From NCBI GenBank assembly GCA_030267965.1, contig BRYA01000074.1, forward strand, positions 1 to 64,000: a DNA stretch of 64,000 nt. Reading direction: 5' to 3'. Made by a program: the position numbers and the translations under genes. This stretch comes from Triparma columacea. Taxonomy: Eukaryota > Sar > Bolidophyceae > Parmales > Triparmaceae. The notes beneath the pieces were generated by a model, which saw nothing but the letters and a program-made list of their open reading frames with translations, was not told the DNA's origin and searched no databases. Shown here one piece after another: positions 50,095-60,100 of this stretch (the first letter of the stretch is position 1; the number at the start of each line of letters is the position of its first letter).

Positions 50095-53000
50095 TCACGT
50101 CCTTCTCTTTTTTTTCCCACCCTTCTTGTTCCCCTCCCCTCCCTCTTCGACAACGATTTTCCTATTGAAGAAGTTCCAAAGTTTCTCCGCCCCCTGAACG
50201 CTCCCTAGCACCCTCTTCATTTGAGGTTTGTCCATCCCCGCTAGGGCTCGAAGGTTAGGCACCTCCCTCATGACCGCCTTTGCGTTTGCCGGAGTGATTC
50301 CAGGCAGCTTCAGAAGTATCTTACGAGCCGCAATGTTGGGTTCCTAAGACGAGTAAGGTAGGAATGCGTACAGCGTTAGTGAGTCTAAGAACGGATATAT
50401 TGAAGTGGCGGTCTATTCTCACCTTTTCAACTTGGCCCTCCCCTTCCTTACCGACCGCATTGTGCAGTAGGTTCTTGTCAAGGTCATCATTGCTCCCCGC
50501 TTCCTTGGCCTTCTCTAAATCCACCCCCCCCTTCCCCCTCTTCATAGCCTCGATCATCTCCCCGCTGTGTTCGTGTCCCCTGCTCCACGCGATCCTAAGT
50601 TTCTGGAACCTCATAAGCAGTACCGCCATCTTCGTTATAATGCTCCCCCCCCCCAGTTTCCCCTCCCCGTGCATGTCCTCGTAGCTCGTGCCTACCCCAA
50701 CCCCGTCTTCCCTCTCGATTAGGAGGACCATACCGTCCTCGTAGTACCTTTCCATGCCCTCGCACTGGCTCAACAGCCTGCCGTTACCCAGGCTACCCCT
50801 GAGGTCGCTCCTACCCTTCCCGTGCTGCTTCCTTTCTATGCAAACCTCCTTGGCGACGACGTAGTCCCCGACAGCCATGGTTATCGGAACAATTCTCATA
50901 CCTCTCTCGTACAAAGCCGAGGGCAGGCCGCACTTGAACTCCCGAATGTCCACGGCGATCGACCTATCCACGGCGAAGCTCCCTCCTCCCTTTCTAGTGG
51001 AATTTCCCCCCCCGTAAGCGAGGGGAACGGCCGCCCCGTCCTTCCCGGTGAATTGGCCAACACCGTTACCACCTTGGGCTAGCGCGATCTCCATCTCCTG
51101 GGTTACCCTACTACCACCCCCACCACCCACGGTCCCGTCCTTCTTGAATTCTATGATTTTATCGAAAGCCTGTTTTGTGTTTTGGGGGTTGCGAGAAGGC
51201 TTGAGCTGAATGCTGTGCACGCAAACTTTTCAATTTCCCACTTGCTCCCCCCCCCCCCCCCCCCGCTCTTCCTCCCCCTCGTTCTTACCTCTTCCTCTTC
51301 CTCCTTCTCTTTCTGTACCTTATCCCTCCCCCCCACCCTTGGTGCTCTTGATATGGTATACACTCTAGTCATAAGGTGTTTAACTCCGTCTTTTTTCCCA
51401 GTCCCTCCCACGACTCTTCCGTAAACCTCTGTTGCCCTAACGTCGGATAGTCGGCAGTCGAATAGTATCACATGTTGAGGGGTCTTATCTAGTAGTTCCC
51501 AAAGTAGCCCCCCGCCTATATGTGCCCTCTTGATAACACAAATCGTAGGGCAGGTCCCCTCGCAAGCCTCCATCTTCTCGTCTTCCCTCCTCTCCCCCCC
51601 GTGCACCGTGTCCGTCAGGACACCGAACTTGACCTTTCGAGTGAACTCTTGGTTACCGTTGTCGTAGATCCTGTTTGTGACTCTCCCCGACTCCCTCTGC
51701 CACATTCTTTCCTGCGTGCTAAGCTCGGACATTTTACGACCCCTGCTAGACTCGGTTCTCATCTCAATGTAACGCAGCCAGGCCCTGTCACCACCCTCCA
51801 CCCCCTCAACGAGGTTCTTGCACTGCGGGGAGAGGGGTTTTCAGCTGACTGTGAGTTGTGCTCTCGTTTGCGGAGTTTGCCTTTCTCCGTTACATCTTGT
51901 ACCGTTTCGTTTCGTCGTCGTCTCACCTTGTCGTAGTTCTCATCATCGCATACAACAACAACATCGACGCCACCGAACTCGTCCCCGAAAACCTTTCCCT
52001 TGTTCTTCTTAACGTGTCTCTCCCTCTTATTCTTCCTCCTTTCCCACGTCTCCCTTATCCCCGATACGACCTCCTTTAGCACCCTCATCTTACCGTCCCC
52101 ATCCCTCTTTCTTTTAACCTAAATGAATTTTCGAGAGTCGAGGGAATAAGGGTTCTTTTTTCCGTTAGTATTTAATTTATTTCATAACGTCCGTTGTCTC
52201 ACCTCGCGCTTCTCACCTCTCCGTTTTCTTCAACATAAACCCTCCCTCTAGCTTTCCCCACAACTTCCAGCGCCACTTTATTCCCCCTCCAATCATAATC
52301 ACTCTCCCTAAGGTCTCTTTCAACCCAGCTCAAGAATTCCACCGCCCCAAGGTTATCGAAGTTCCTCCACATAGCCACCGCACCTAATAGGTCGAGTAGT
52401 TTTTTAACCCCCCCGAATGTGTAGTTGTAAGTAGATCGAACCACGATTATGTAGTTGTGTACGAAGAGAGGGAAAGAAGGGGAACGCCAGGTTCCTAATG
52501 CCATGCAGCTGGGGGGGGGAGGGGGGACGTAGTAACATAACCGTTAGGGGTTGTCGAGCTTAATGTACGTGCCCTACCCTTGGCAGTGAATGAAAGGTTT
52601 GTGTAATAATCTCTTCATCTCCACTTTACAAAACACTCCCTCCCTCCCCTTCTCTTCCCAAAGTTCTCTCTCACCTTCCAATCTTCCCATCCCTTTCATT
52701 AGTAACAACCTGTTTAACTTCCTCCTCCATAACCCCTTTAAACGTCCTCTTAACTTCTTCCCACACCACCTCCACAAGTACCTCAACCGCTTCCTCAAGT
52801 TCCTTATGTCCCTCGCTGTCGTACCTGCTGACGATCCAGTCCTCGTCGTAAACGCAACCACCGACGGAGTCACGGAGGTATTGTTTTACCTCATCCCTCC
52901 ACCTTGGACCCACCCATATATCACCCCCCTTTTTAACCCCCGCCTCTTGTGCAATCCTTTTTATCTTACTCCCTACGAACTTAGGCTCCTCTGTGAACAC

Positions 53001-53784
53001 AGCGACCTTGACTGTAGGGTTTGTCCTTCTGAGTAGCATGAGTACGAAGGAAGTGTTTGAGTGTGGTCGTGACATTAACACGTCGCAGGCGAGGACTGTT
53101 ATTGACGTTACTAAGCTTCCGTCTAGTCCTACGGTCGGGGAGGAGGAGGAGGAGGACGTGTTTAGGTAGGTTAAAAGGTCGGTTACTAAGACGGTGGGGT
53201 TGAGGATCACGTTACCACCTAATTGGTAGATGCTAAGAAGAGCGGAGGGGAGGCGGTGGGCAGAGGGGTGGCGGTGAGCGGAGCTATGAGATGAGCGAAG
53301 ATGGTTTCAATTGTTACTTACCTCATTCGTGCTGACGGCGGCATTCCAGAGCAGTCTATTATTTCCTCCCCACCGCAGTTTGGAAGAGCAGAGAGAAGGG
53401 ACTTGGACGCTAGGATTATGTTGAGGTTCTTAGAACGGCCTCTTTCATCAGGACCGTATGTTGGGGGGGGAGGGAAGGGGAGGTAGTGGTGGGGGGAAAG
53501 ACCGGAGGAGAGGACGTAGAGGGTTGTAGGGTTTGGGGCAGGGAGGGCAAGGAAGCTCGGGAGGAGAGGGTTCTGAAGGTGGGGGTGGGGGTGGGGGTGG
53601 GGTGGGGGGTTACTAAGTATGTGGGATGTGTATGTGGAATGTCTCTTCATATGAATAACGTTCTCTCCACCTTGTGGCTCTCCACCTTGTGGCTCTTCAC
53701 CTTGTGGCTCTTCACTCTTCTCACCTTGTCTGTTGTCTCTTTCATTTGTGTATCAATGAGTTGATCACTCAGTTGATCACTCAT
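50095..53784 (-). CDS. ERCC4: XPF/Rad1 structure-specific endonuclease
   Basis: Eight exons: 53784-53725, 53572-53322, 53232-52675, 52508-52217, 52118-51927, 51822-51289, 51169-50423, 50343-50095; 960 aa (human protein about 916). It cuts the 5' side of lesions in nucleotide excision repair with ERCC1. The degenerate helicase half shows IYQLGGNVILNPTVLVTDLL. The bridge shows HVILFDCRLSDVRATEVYGR and KEKEEEEEAFDKII. The nuclease core has VDIREFKCGLPS and GDYVVAKEVCIERK, then SDLRGSLGNGRLLSQCE; the spacing in ERK-SDL has four extra residues (QHGKGR). Tandem HhH motifs close it (ILLKLPGITPANAKAVM). The first exon (20 aa) is the least certain. All phases agree. Confidence 0.86.
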
Positions 53785-54209
53785 AGCCCCCTTCCTCAGC
53801 GTAAATGTCTTCGTAAATGTGTTTGTCAAAGATGCCACCGAGGGGTTAATTTTTTTAGTCTTAATTTGTGGACTCAATTTCCAACTTGACGTTTCCAAAT
53901 TGGAATTTATAGAATTACAATGAACGTATCAGTGTATACGTATGATGTAACGCGCAGAGGATCAGCAGAAGGGCACAAAGATTGGGGGAAGAGAAGCCAA
54001 AAAAGTGAGAAAAAGAGAGAGAAAAGAAGGAGGCCTCCAATTTCAGTCCACTTAGTGACTCCTGAATATAGGAAGGGAAACACTAGGGATCTACAAGGGA
54101 AATCTACCGAAATTGCCAAAATATTCCCCAAAACAGCTTGACAATCAATATAATATCTCCAAGCCTATCATCGAGGCCATAATCAATCCCATAATCAAGG
54201 GACATTGAC
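53785..54209. promoter_or_regulatory. divergent 5' region of XPF and an unknown gene
   Basis: 425 bp between the XPF start (-) and the next plus-strand ATG. No TATA box or other element was recognised; short frames here are not convincing. Confidence 0.4.
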
Positions 54210-56237
54210 ATGTCTCAAAGTCTATCCATCGAGGCCGAGCTTGCCTCCGCTACCATACCTCCCTTTGAAACAACCTCAACAAACTCAATACCTATAATAT
54301 ACCCTCTAAATACTCCTCTTCCAAATCACAGCGACCCCACACACTCCTTTACAACCACAAGCTACACAACCTCACTTCAGCAGGCTGAACATTTCATCTC
54401 CACCTACCCCCTTTACGCTCTCCGTTTATCGTCCTCCCGTTTAGTTTCCCTCTCCACTCTCCCCCCCTCCCCCTCCTCACCCCACTCTACTGCATATTCC
54501 TCACATATCCACCACGACTTATTCCTAACAGTGACATGTTTAAAGTACTCATTAACCACCCTCACCACTTCACTTTCCTCCTCTCCTCTTAAGTACTTCG
54601 ACATTAACACCTGGTGGTTATCCCTCCTTCAAACTCTCCATACCTCACCCCACCATTCCCCTACCTCTTCATATTACTCTCTATACCTAACAACATTCAC
54701 CTCAATCATCCTACTCTCACATTCACCACCGTGTATATCCCTCTCACCTTTAGATAAATTAACCCTCCAATTAATTCGTCTAAACCCTTCAACAATAATC
54801 TCACATTACCCTTATATAATCACAACGTTAACCACATACCTTACATCTATTTCTACGGGTTTATTAACTGAACTACATATAACATTGACCGAGTTAATAA
54901 CGACGGCTGAATATATAGGTGAAACACCTGTTAATATAGGTTTGAATGATAACTCCTTATTAAGTATATTCAAATCTATACACAACATACTACAAACCAC
55001 AAGTAGTTGGAAAGACGGACATGATGACGAGGTAAGGGCGGGGCTTGAATTACTGGTTACTATTACTAACTTCACTGGTATAAGGACCAACGAACCTGGT
55101 TGGGGGCAGAATTTGGGAGAAGGAGATGATGTTGGTGTTGTTATGTGCACCATTCTCGACACTATATTAACATCACTAGAGGTACTACTACAACCTCATC
55201 TTCTAAATTCGGGTGTAAGATGCTCCGGTAGTATATTCCGATTACTCCTCCTATCCCTCCAATCACTTGGAGGTGGTGGTATTCCGGGTTTAAAAATCCT
55301 ATCCTCCTATTACTCCCTCAGTGTTTACAAAGGTGATTTAATAGGATGTTTACACACCACATTACAGGGTATGAGCTCGGTTGTTAGGAGCTCCGTTTTT
55401 GAAGATGTTTTTCAAACATGGGAAAGGGGGGGGGAGAGACCGGCGGAATTTTACATTGAGGTTTTTAAAACTTGCCTTGAATTAGGGGTTAGGGAGGGAA
55501 CTAATGTATGGGAGGCTTGTAGGAGATGGGGGGAGGTTAGGGTTGGGGTTAGGGGTTGGATTGAGGATGAAGAAGATGTTGGGGTTGGGGAGATGGAACT
55601 GCTGGGGTGGATTGAGGAGGCTAGTAGAGGGGCACTTGGGGGGGGGAAGGGGAGGATAGAGATGCTGGAACTTGTGGGGATATGCTGGGGTAAAATTGAA
55701 GGACAGACTGAGGGGGGGATGGCCAAGGATTGGATAACTCAATTCACGGGGGAGTGGAGGGGGAGAGAGGATGGGGGTGAGGAGAGGATGCTTAGGTCAG
55801 CCATGGGCGAGGCCGGGGCTTGCATTATTAGGACGGGAAATTGTAGGGGGGAGGGGGAGGGGGTGGTCAGAGGGGTCATGGACGAGCTTTTAAAGGGAGA
55901 TTATTGGGGGGGGAGCAGGGGGGAGAGCGAGTTCGTGAGGAGGCTGGTGGACTGGGGGATGGAGAAAGGCCTGGACGACGTGGTTTACAAGGCGTGGTGC
56001 TGGGGGTGGAAGAACGAGGGGGCTTATGTAATGAGCGTTGGGACGAAGTACTTCAAGGGGAGGGGGAAGGGGTGGTGGGAGAGGACTTGGGGCGGAGTGG
56101 ACTGGAGGGGGATGGGATGGGAGAGAGAGAGGGGGAAAGTAAAACGGTTGTTTGATTTGGTCAAGGGGTGGGAGCAGTGGGAAGGTGGGCAGGGAGGGGA
56201 GGGGGAGGAGGAGGAGGAGCTGATGGTAATGGGATGA
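54210..56237 (+). CDS. unknown 675-aa helical protein
   Basis: Single uninterrupted frame. No family was recognised. The N-terminal 250 residues are Ser/Thr/Leu/His-rich and the C-terminal 300 are Gly/Glu/Trp/Arg-rich. This reflects a switch in the DNA from pyrimidine-rich to purine-rich sense strand rather than two obvious domains. Leu-rich helices throughout (LLVTITNFTGI, SIFRLLLLSLQSLG, FYIEVFKTCLELG) could form a HEAT/ARM-like solenoid of the exportin/importin kind, but no repeat is clear enough to assign. There is no signal peptide. Confidence 0.6.
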   Translation: MSQSLSIEAELASATIPPFETTSTNSIPIIYPLNTPLPNHSDPTHSFTTTSYTTSLQQAEHFISTYPLYALRLSSSRLVSLSTLPPSPSSPHSTAYSSHIHHDLFLTVTCLKYSLTTLTTSLSSSPLKYFDINTWWLSLLQTLHTSPHHSPTSSYYSLYLTTFTSIILLSHSPPCISLSPLDKLTLQLIRLNPSTIISHYPYIITTLTTYLTSISTGLLTELHITLTELITTAEYIGETPVNIGLNDNSLLSIFKSIHNILQTTSSWKDGHDDEVRAGLELLVTITNFTGIRTNEPGWGQNLGEGDDVGVVMCTILDTILTSLEVLLQPHLLNSGVRCSGSIFRLLLLSLQSLGGGGIPGLKILSSYYSLSVYKGDLIGCLHTTLQGMSSVVRSSVFEDVFQTWERGGERPAEFYIEVFKTCLELGVREGTNVWEACRRWGEVRVGVRGWIEDEEDVGVGEMELLGWIEEASRGALGGGKGRIEMLELVGICWGKIEGQTEGGMAKDWITQFTGEWRGREDGGEERMLRSAMGEAGACIIRTGNCRGEGEGVVRGVMDELLKGDYWGGSRGESEFVRRLVDWGMEKGLDDVVYKAWCWGWKNEGAYVMSVGTKYFKGRGKGWWERTWGGVDWRGMGWERERGKVKRLFDLVKGWEQWEGGQGGEGEEEEELMVMG

Positions 56238-56366
56238 AGAAAAAGATGGAGGTCGCTTGTTGTTGTTTAAGAAACGAATCCTCCTCTGTTATTGCCGAAC
56301 ATGGTGTTCGAGGAGGGAGGGTACGGAAGGCTATTGTTGGGGTTGTTTGGGTTGTTTTGCCCCTAC

Positions 56367-56713
56367 TCACTCAGTCCGAGGTTTCTTTGCAGCGGGGGTG
56401 TCCTCCTCTCCGTCAACGATTTCTTCGTCCTCTTCCTCCTCACCCTGCTCAAACTCGTCGTCATTGGGATCATCATCAATGACAGGTCCGAGGAGTGCAG
56501 CAGTTCCCAGCTCCTCCTCCTCATCATCCTCATCATCATCCCAATCCTCCTCATCCTCGTCCTCGTCCTCAGAATCCTCAGAGCCCAAGCTGATATCGTC
56601 CTCTTCTTCATCATTCTTGTCCACAACCTTCTCCTTCAAGACTGGGGCACCAGTGGCAGGGGTTACACCAGCCACGTTTGTGACTTCTTTAAGTTCTGAG
56701 GTCTCACTCTAAG
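56367..56713 (-). CDS. small acidic nuclear-type protein, last exon (5' part unresolved)
   Basis: Reading from a likely acceptor (CCTTAG just before 56713) the frame gives about 115 aa: SETSELKEV, then a region of almost continuous Asp/Glu (EDSEDEDEDEEDWDDDEDDEEEE), ending TPAAKKPRTE, a small basic tail. A TATTAACTAAC branch-like motif lies upstream of the acceptor, with a stop in the same frame, so a first exon is required; it was not located. Acidic proteins with such tails are often histone chaperones or nuclear factors; no family claim is made. The region is low-complexity, so frame alone is modest evidence. Confidence 0.45.
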
Positions 56714-56740
56714 GATGCGTCCGAAATTGTGGATGATAAG

Positions 56741-56806
56741 GTTAGTTAATATTCAATTCGAAGTAGGGGTCCAGTTGGTTAATATTCAGTTCGAAGTAGG
56801 GGCCCA
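56741..56806. repeat. 33-bp tandem repeat, two copies
   Basis: Two adjacent units (56741-56773 and 56774-56806), each of the form GTTRGTTAATATTCARTTCG followed by AAGTAGGGG, differ at three bases. They sit in the region upstream of the acidic-protein exon. Confidence 0.85.
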
Positions 56807-56813
56807 TTAGACT

Positions 56814-56821
56814 TATAAAAG
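56814..56821 (+). promoter_or_regulatory. TATAAAAG element
   Basis: A TATA-like octamer 300 bp before the glutamate synthase start. It could belong to that gene with a long leader, or to an unseen short transcript; it may also be chance. Confidence 0.3.
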
Positions 56822-57118
56822 CGAGTGAATGAGAGCAAAAATGCAGGAACTTCCTTTTTGGTGCAGACCCCGGAGGGAATCTTTTCGCGAAGCTTGTTTT
56901 AGCCCTACAGAGTAGTTATGTGGATATGTATTGTGGTTGTAGTGTTTTAAAACTTCATTTAACGTCCAAATTGTCATAGTATTACATTCTCATAGCTTCT
57001 TACCATTTTTTATTTCTTTGGTGGGAATCTGGGAATGGAGTCCGGAGAAAATCCGAAATCGAAGAACCACGTTTTGGCCTTCACTTCTGCCACTACTCCC
57101 ACAACGCATCTTATTAAA

Positions 57119-60100
57119 ATGAAGTGCCTCTCTCTCTCTGTTCTTCCAATACTAAACCTTCTGGTGACAACCAGCGGCTTTACCTTCCCCCCAATCAGCC
57201 CAGTCCTCACCAGCTCGGGAGCCTTAGCGCGAGGGAAGGGGCTGCATTCTCTCTCTGAGGAATCAACCAAATTGTATCCTCCATCTATGGAGATGTCTGA
57301 TATGACGCTATTTGACGGCCACAAGGCGTTGAGTCACGAGAGAGACGCGTGAGTATACCTTTACCCCCCGTTGCAAATTCGCCCCCCGACCTCGCTCTCA
57401 CTCTCCACCTCCCACGAACCTCACAGCTGCGGAGTTGGATTTATAGCGAACACTAGTAATGGACCAACGGGAACCAACAAGGTATTACAGCAGGGTCTCG
57501 AGGCCTTGTCGTGCATGGAGGTGAGGAAGGTTTCCGAGCTGGGGAGTGGAACTGTTGTTCCCTGCAGGTGGCAAACCCCTTTAATCAAACTTGCTAACCC
57601 CGCCTCGCCTCCTCCTCCCCTCACACCCTCCACGAACACCCTCCTGTACCTTCAGCACCGTGGAGCGTGCGGTGGTGATGGGGTCTCCGGTGATGGAGCA
57701 GGAATAATGACAGCCATTCCTTGGGATATCTTCGAGACCGATTACCGCTCTGATTCGTGCTCCGCGCCAGGAGTCGGTATGGTATTCCTTCCCCAGGACG
57801 CTTCCAAGAGGGCACAGGTGAAGGAGGTGATTGAGGGTGTCCTCCGCAACAACGAGCTCAAGCTCCTAGGCTGGAGGGCCGTCCCAGTCGACCCCTCCGT
57901 CCTCGGCGCCAACGCCAGGGGGGCCTGCCCCCACATGGAGCAGCTCTTCGTCGCCGCCCCCGAGAGGCTCGTCGACGACGACGACAGAGACGGCTTCGAG
58001 CGAACCCTCTACCTTGTCAGGAGGAGGTTCGACGTCGAGCTCAGGAGGAGGGGGCTGGTATGGGACGAGGAGAACCAGTACACGTACTTCGCGAGCTTCA
58101 GCAGCAGGACGATTGTCTACAAGGGCATGGTGCAGGTAAGGGAAGGGAGGGAAGCGACGACACGCTCTTAGGACTGTGGACAACGTCCCCCCTGCCCCCC
58201 TTCCCCTTCTCACCCCGCCTTGCCTTCGCTACCCCCACGATGCTCCAGTCTTGCGTCCTGAATACGTTCTACAAGGACCTCCAGAACCCCAAGTACACCA
58301 CACCCTTCATCATCTACCACCGCCGTTTCTCCACCAACACGACCCCTCGCTGGCCCCTTGCCCAGCCCATGAGGGTTCTCGGTCACAACGGCGAAATCAA
58401 CACCCTGCTCGGCAACGTCAACTGGATGAAGGCCCGCGAGTCCTCCAAGGGAACCCCCATTGCCTCTGAGTTCGACATAGACGAGGACTCTGGTTCCCTC
58501 GGTCTCGGCGGCGGCGCCTCCGACGGGGCTTGCGACATTCGCGACCTCGTCGACTTCGGCTCCACCGAGAAGATCGTCCAGGAGTGCAACACCCAGGACG
58601 TCCCCGACACGCTCGAGCCCCTCGTCGACCTGAGCAGGAGCGACTCGGCCAACCTCGACGGCTGCTTCGAGCTCATGTGCAAGTCGAGAGCAAGGGCACC
58701 CTGCGCGCTCATGGCACTCGTGCCGGCTGCTTACGAGAACGAGGTGAGGACAGGAAAAATAATGATACGAGGGAACGCTGCAATATATTATATGACTTCT
58801 AACCGCTTCTCGCTCGCCGCCGCCGCCCCCCAGCCCGCCCTCGCTAACAACCCCGAGGTCACGGACTTCTACAACTTCCACGGAGGCCTTCTCGAGGCCT
58901 GGGATGGCCCCGCCCTCCTTGTCTTCTGCGACGGCAAGTCCATCGGCGCGTCCCTTGACAGGAACGGGCTCCGCCCCGCCAGGTACAGCAGGACCGAGGA
59001 CGGAACCGTGTACATGATGTCCGAGACTGGGGTCATACCCGGCCTCGACGAGGCAACCATCATTGAGAAGGGACGCCTGGGGCCCGGGCAGATGATCAAC
59101 GTCGACCTCTCCAGTGGTGAGTGGAAGGACAACCTCAAAATAAAGTCCGAGATCGCCTCCCGCCACCCCTACGGAGAGTGGCTCAAGGCCAAGGCTAAGT
59201 TTCTCGGCGACGCCACCTACGACACCGCCCGTCTCTACGACGACGTCGAGGCCACCTCCCTCCAGGAGTCCTTCGGCTGGAGCCTCGAGGACATCTCCAT
59301 GCAGATCAACGACATGGCGTCCACAGGGAAGGAGACCACGTACAGCATGGGGGACGACGCACCCATCGCGGCGCTCTCTGAACGACCCCACCCCCTCTAC
59401 AACTACTTCAAGCAGCGTTTCGCGCAGGTGAGCGTTGGAGACATGAGACATGGAAGACCACGACACTAGTTGTTATAGAAATAATAAGCGACAGATATAA
59501 AGCACTAACGCCCAACCCCCACCCCTTGCAGGTCACCAACCCGCCCATCGACCCCCTTCGCGAGGGCGTCGTAATGTCTCTCAACATGGTCCTCGGAAAG
59601 AAGGCCTCCATCTACAAGGTCACCGAGAAGGGCGCCCGCCTCATCCGCCTCGACTCCCCCGTCCTCACCAGCAAGGACATGGACAAGATCAAGTCCTACT
59701 CCGCCCCTGAGGAGGGGGGCTTCAAGAACGAAGTCATCTCCACCCGCTACGATATTGCCGAGGGTCCCGACTACTTGCAGACTGCCATCGAGGACGTCTG
59801 CGACAATGCCATTGCCGCCGTGCTCGCTGGCGCTGAGGTCATCATCCTGTCCGACAAGCCCTCCTCCGCCGCAGAGGTCGGCTCCACCACGTACGTCCCC
59901 CCTCTCGCCGCCGTCGGAGCCGTCCACCACGCCCTCATCGAGGCCGGCATCCGCATGGACGCCGGGATCGTTATCGAGACCGGAGGTGCCTGGTCTACCC
60001 ACCACTTCGCCATGCTCGTTGGCTACGGAGCCCACGCCGTTCACCCTTACATTGCTTTCGAGACCGTGAAGCAGTGGTGGGGCGCAGAGACCACTCAGAA

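Noticed and set aside
52574..52873. Separate minus-strand frame between XPF exons 3 and 4
   Set aside because: It is the end of exon 3 read into an intron; the spliced join restores the XPF frame with matching phase.
56846..57010. Possible snRNA or short ncRNA downstream of the TATAAAAG element
   Set aside because: No U1-U6 or other RNA signature could be matched; the evidence is only an isolated TATA-like octamer.
58210..59466. 418-aa antisense frame inside glutamate synthase
   Set aside because: Opposite strand of a highly conserved enzyme; Val/Gly/Leu-rich composition typical of reverse-complement shadows.
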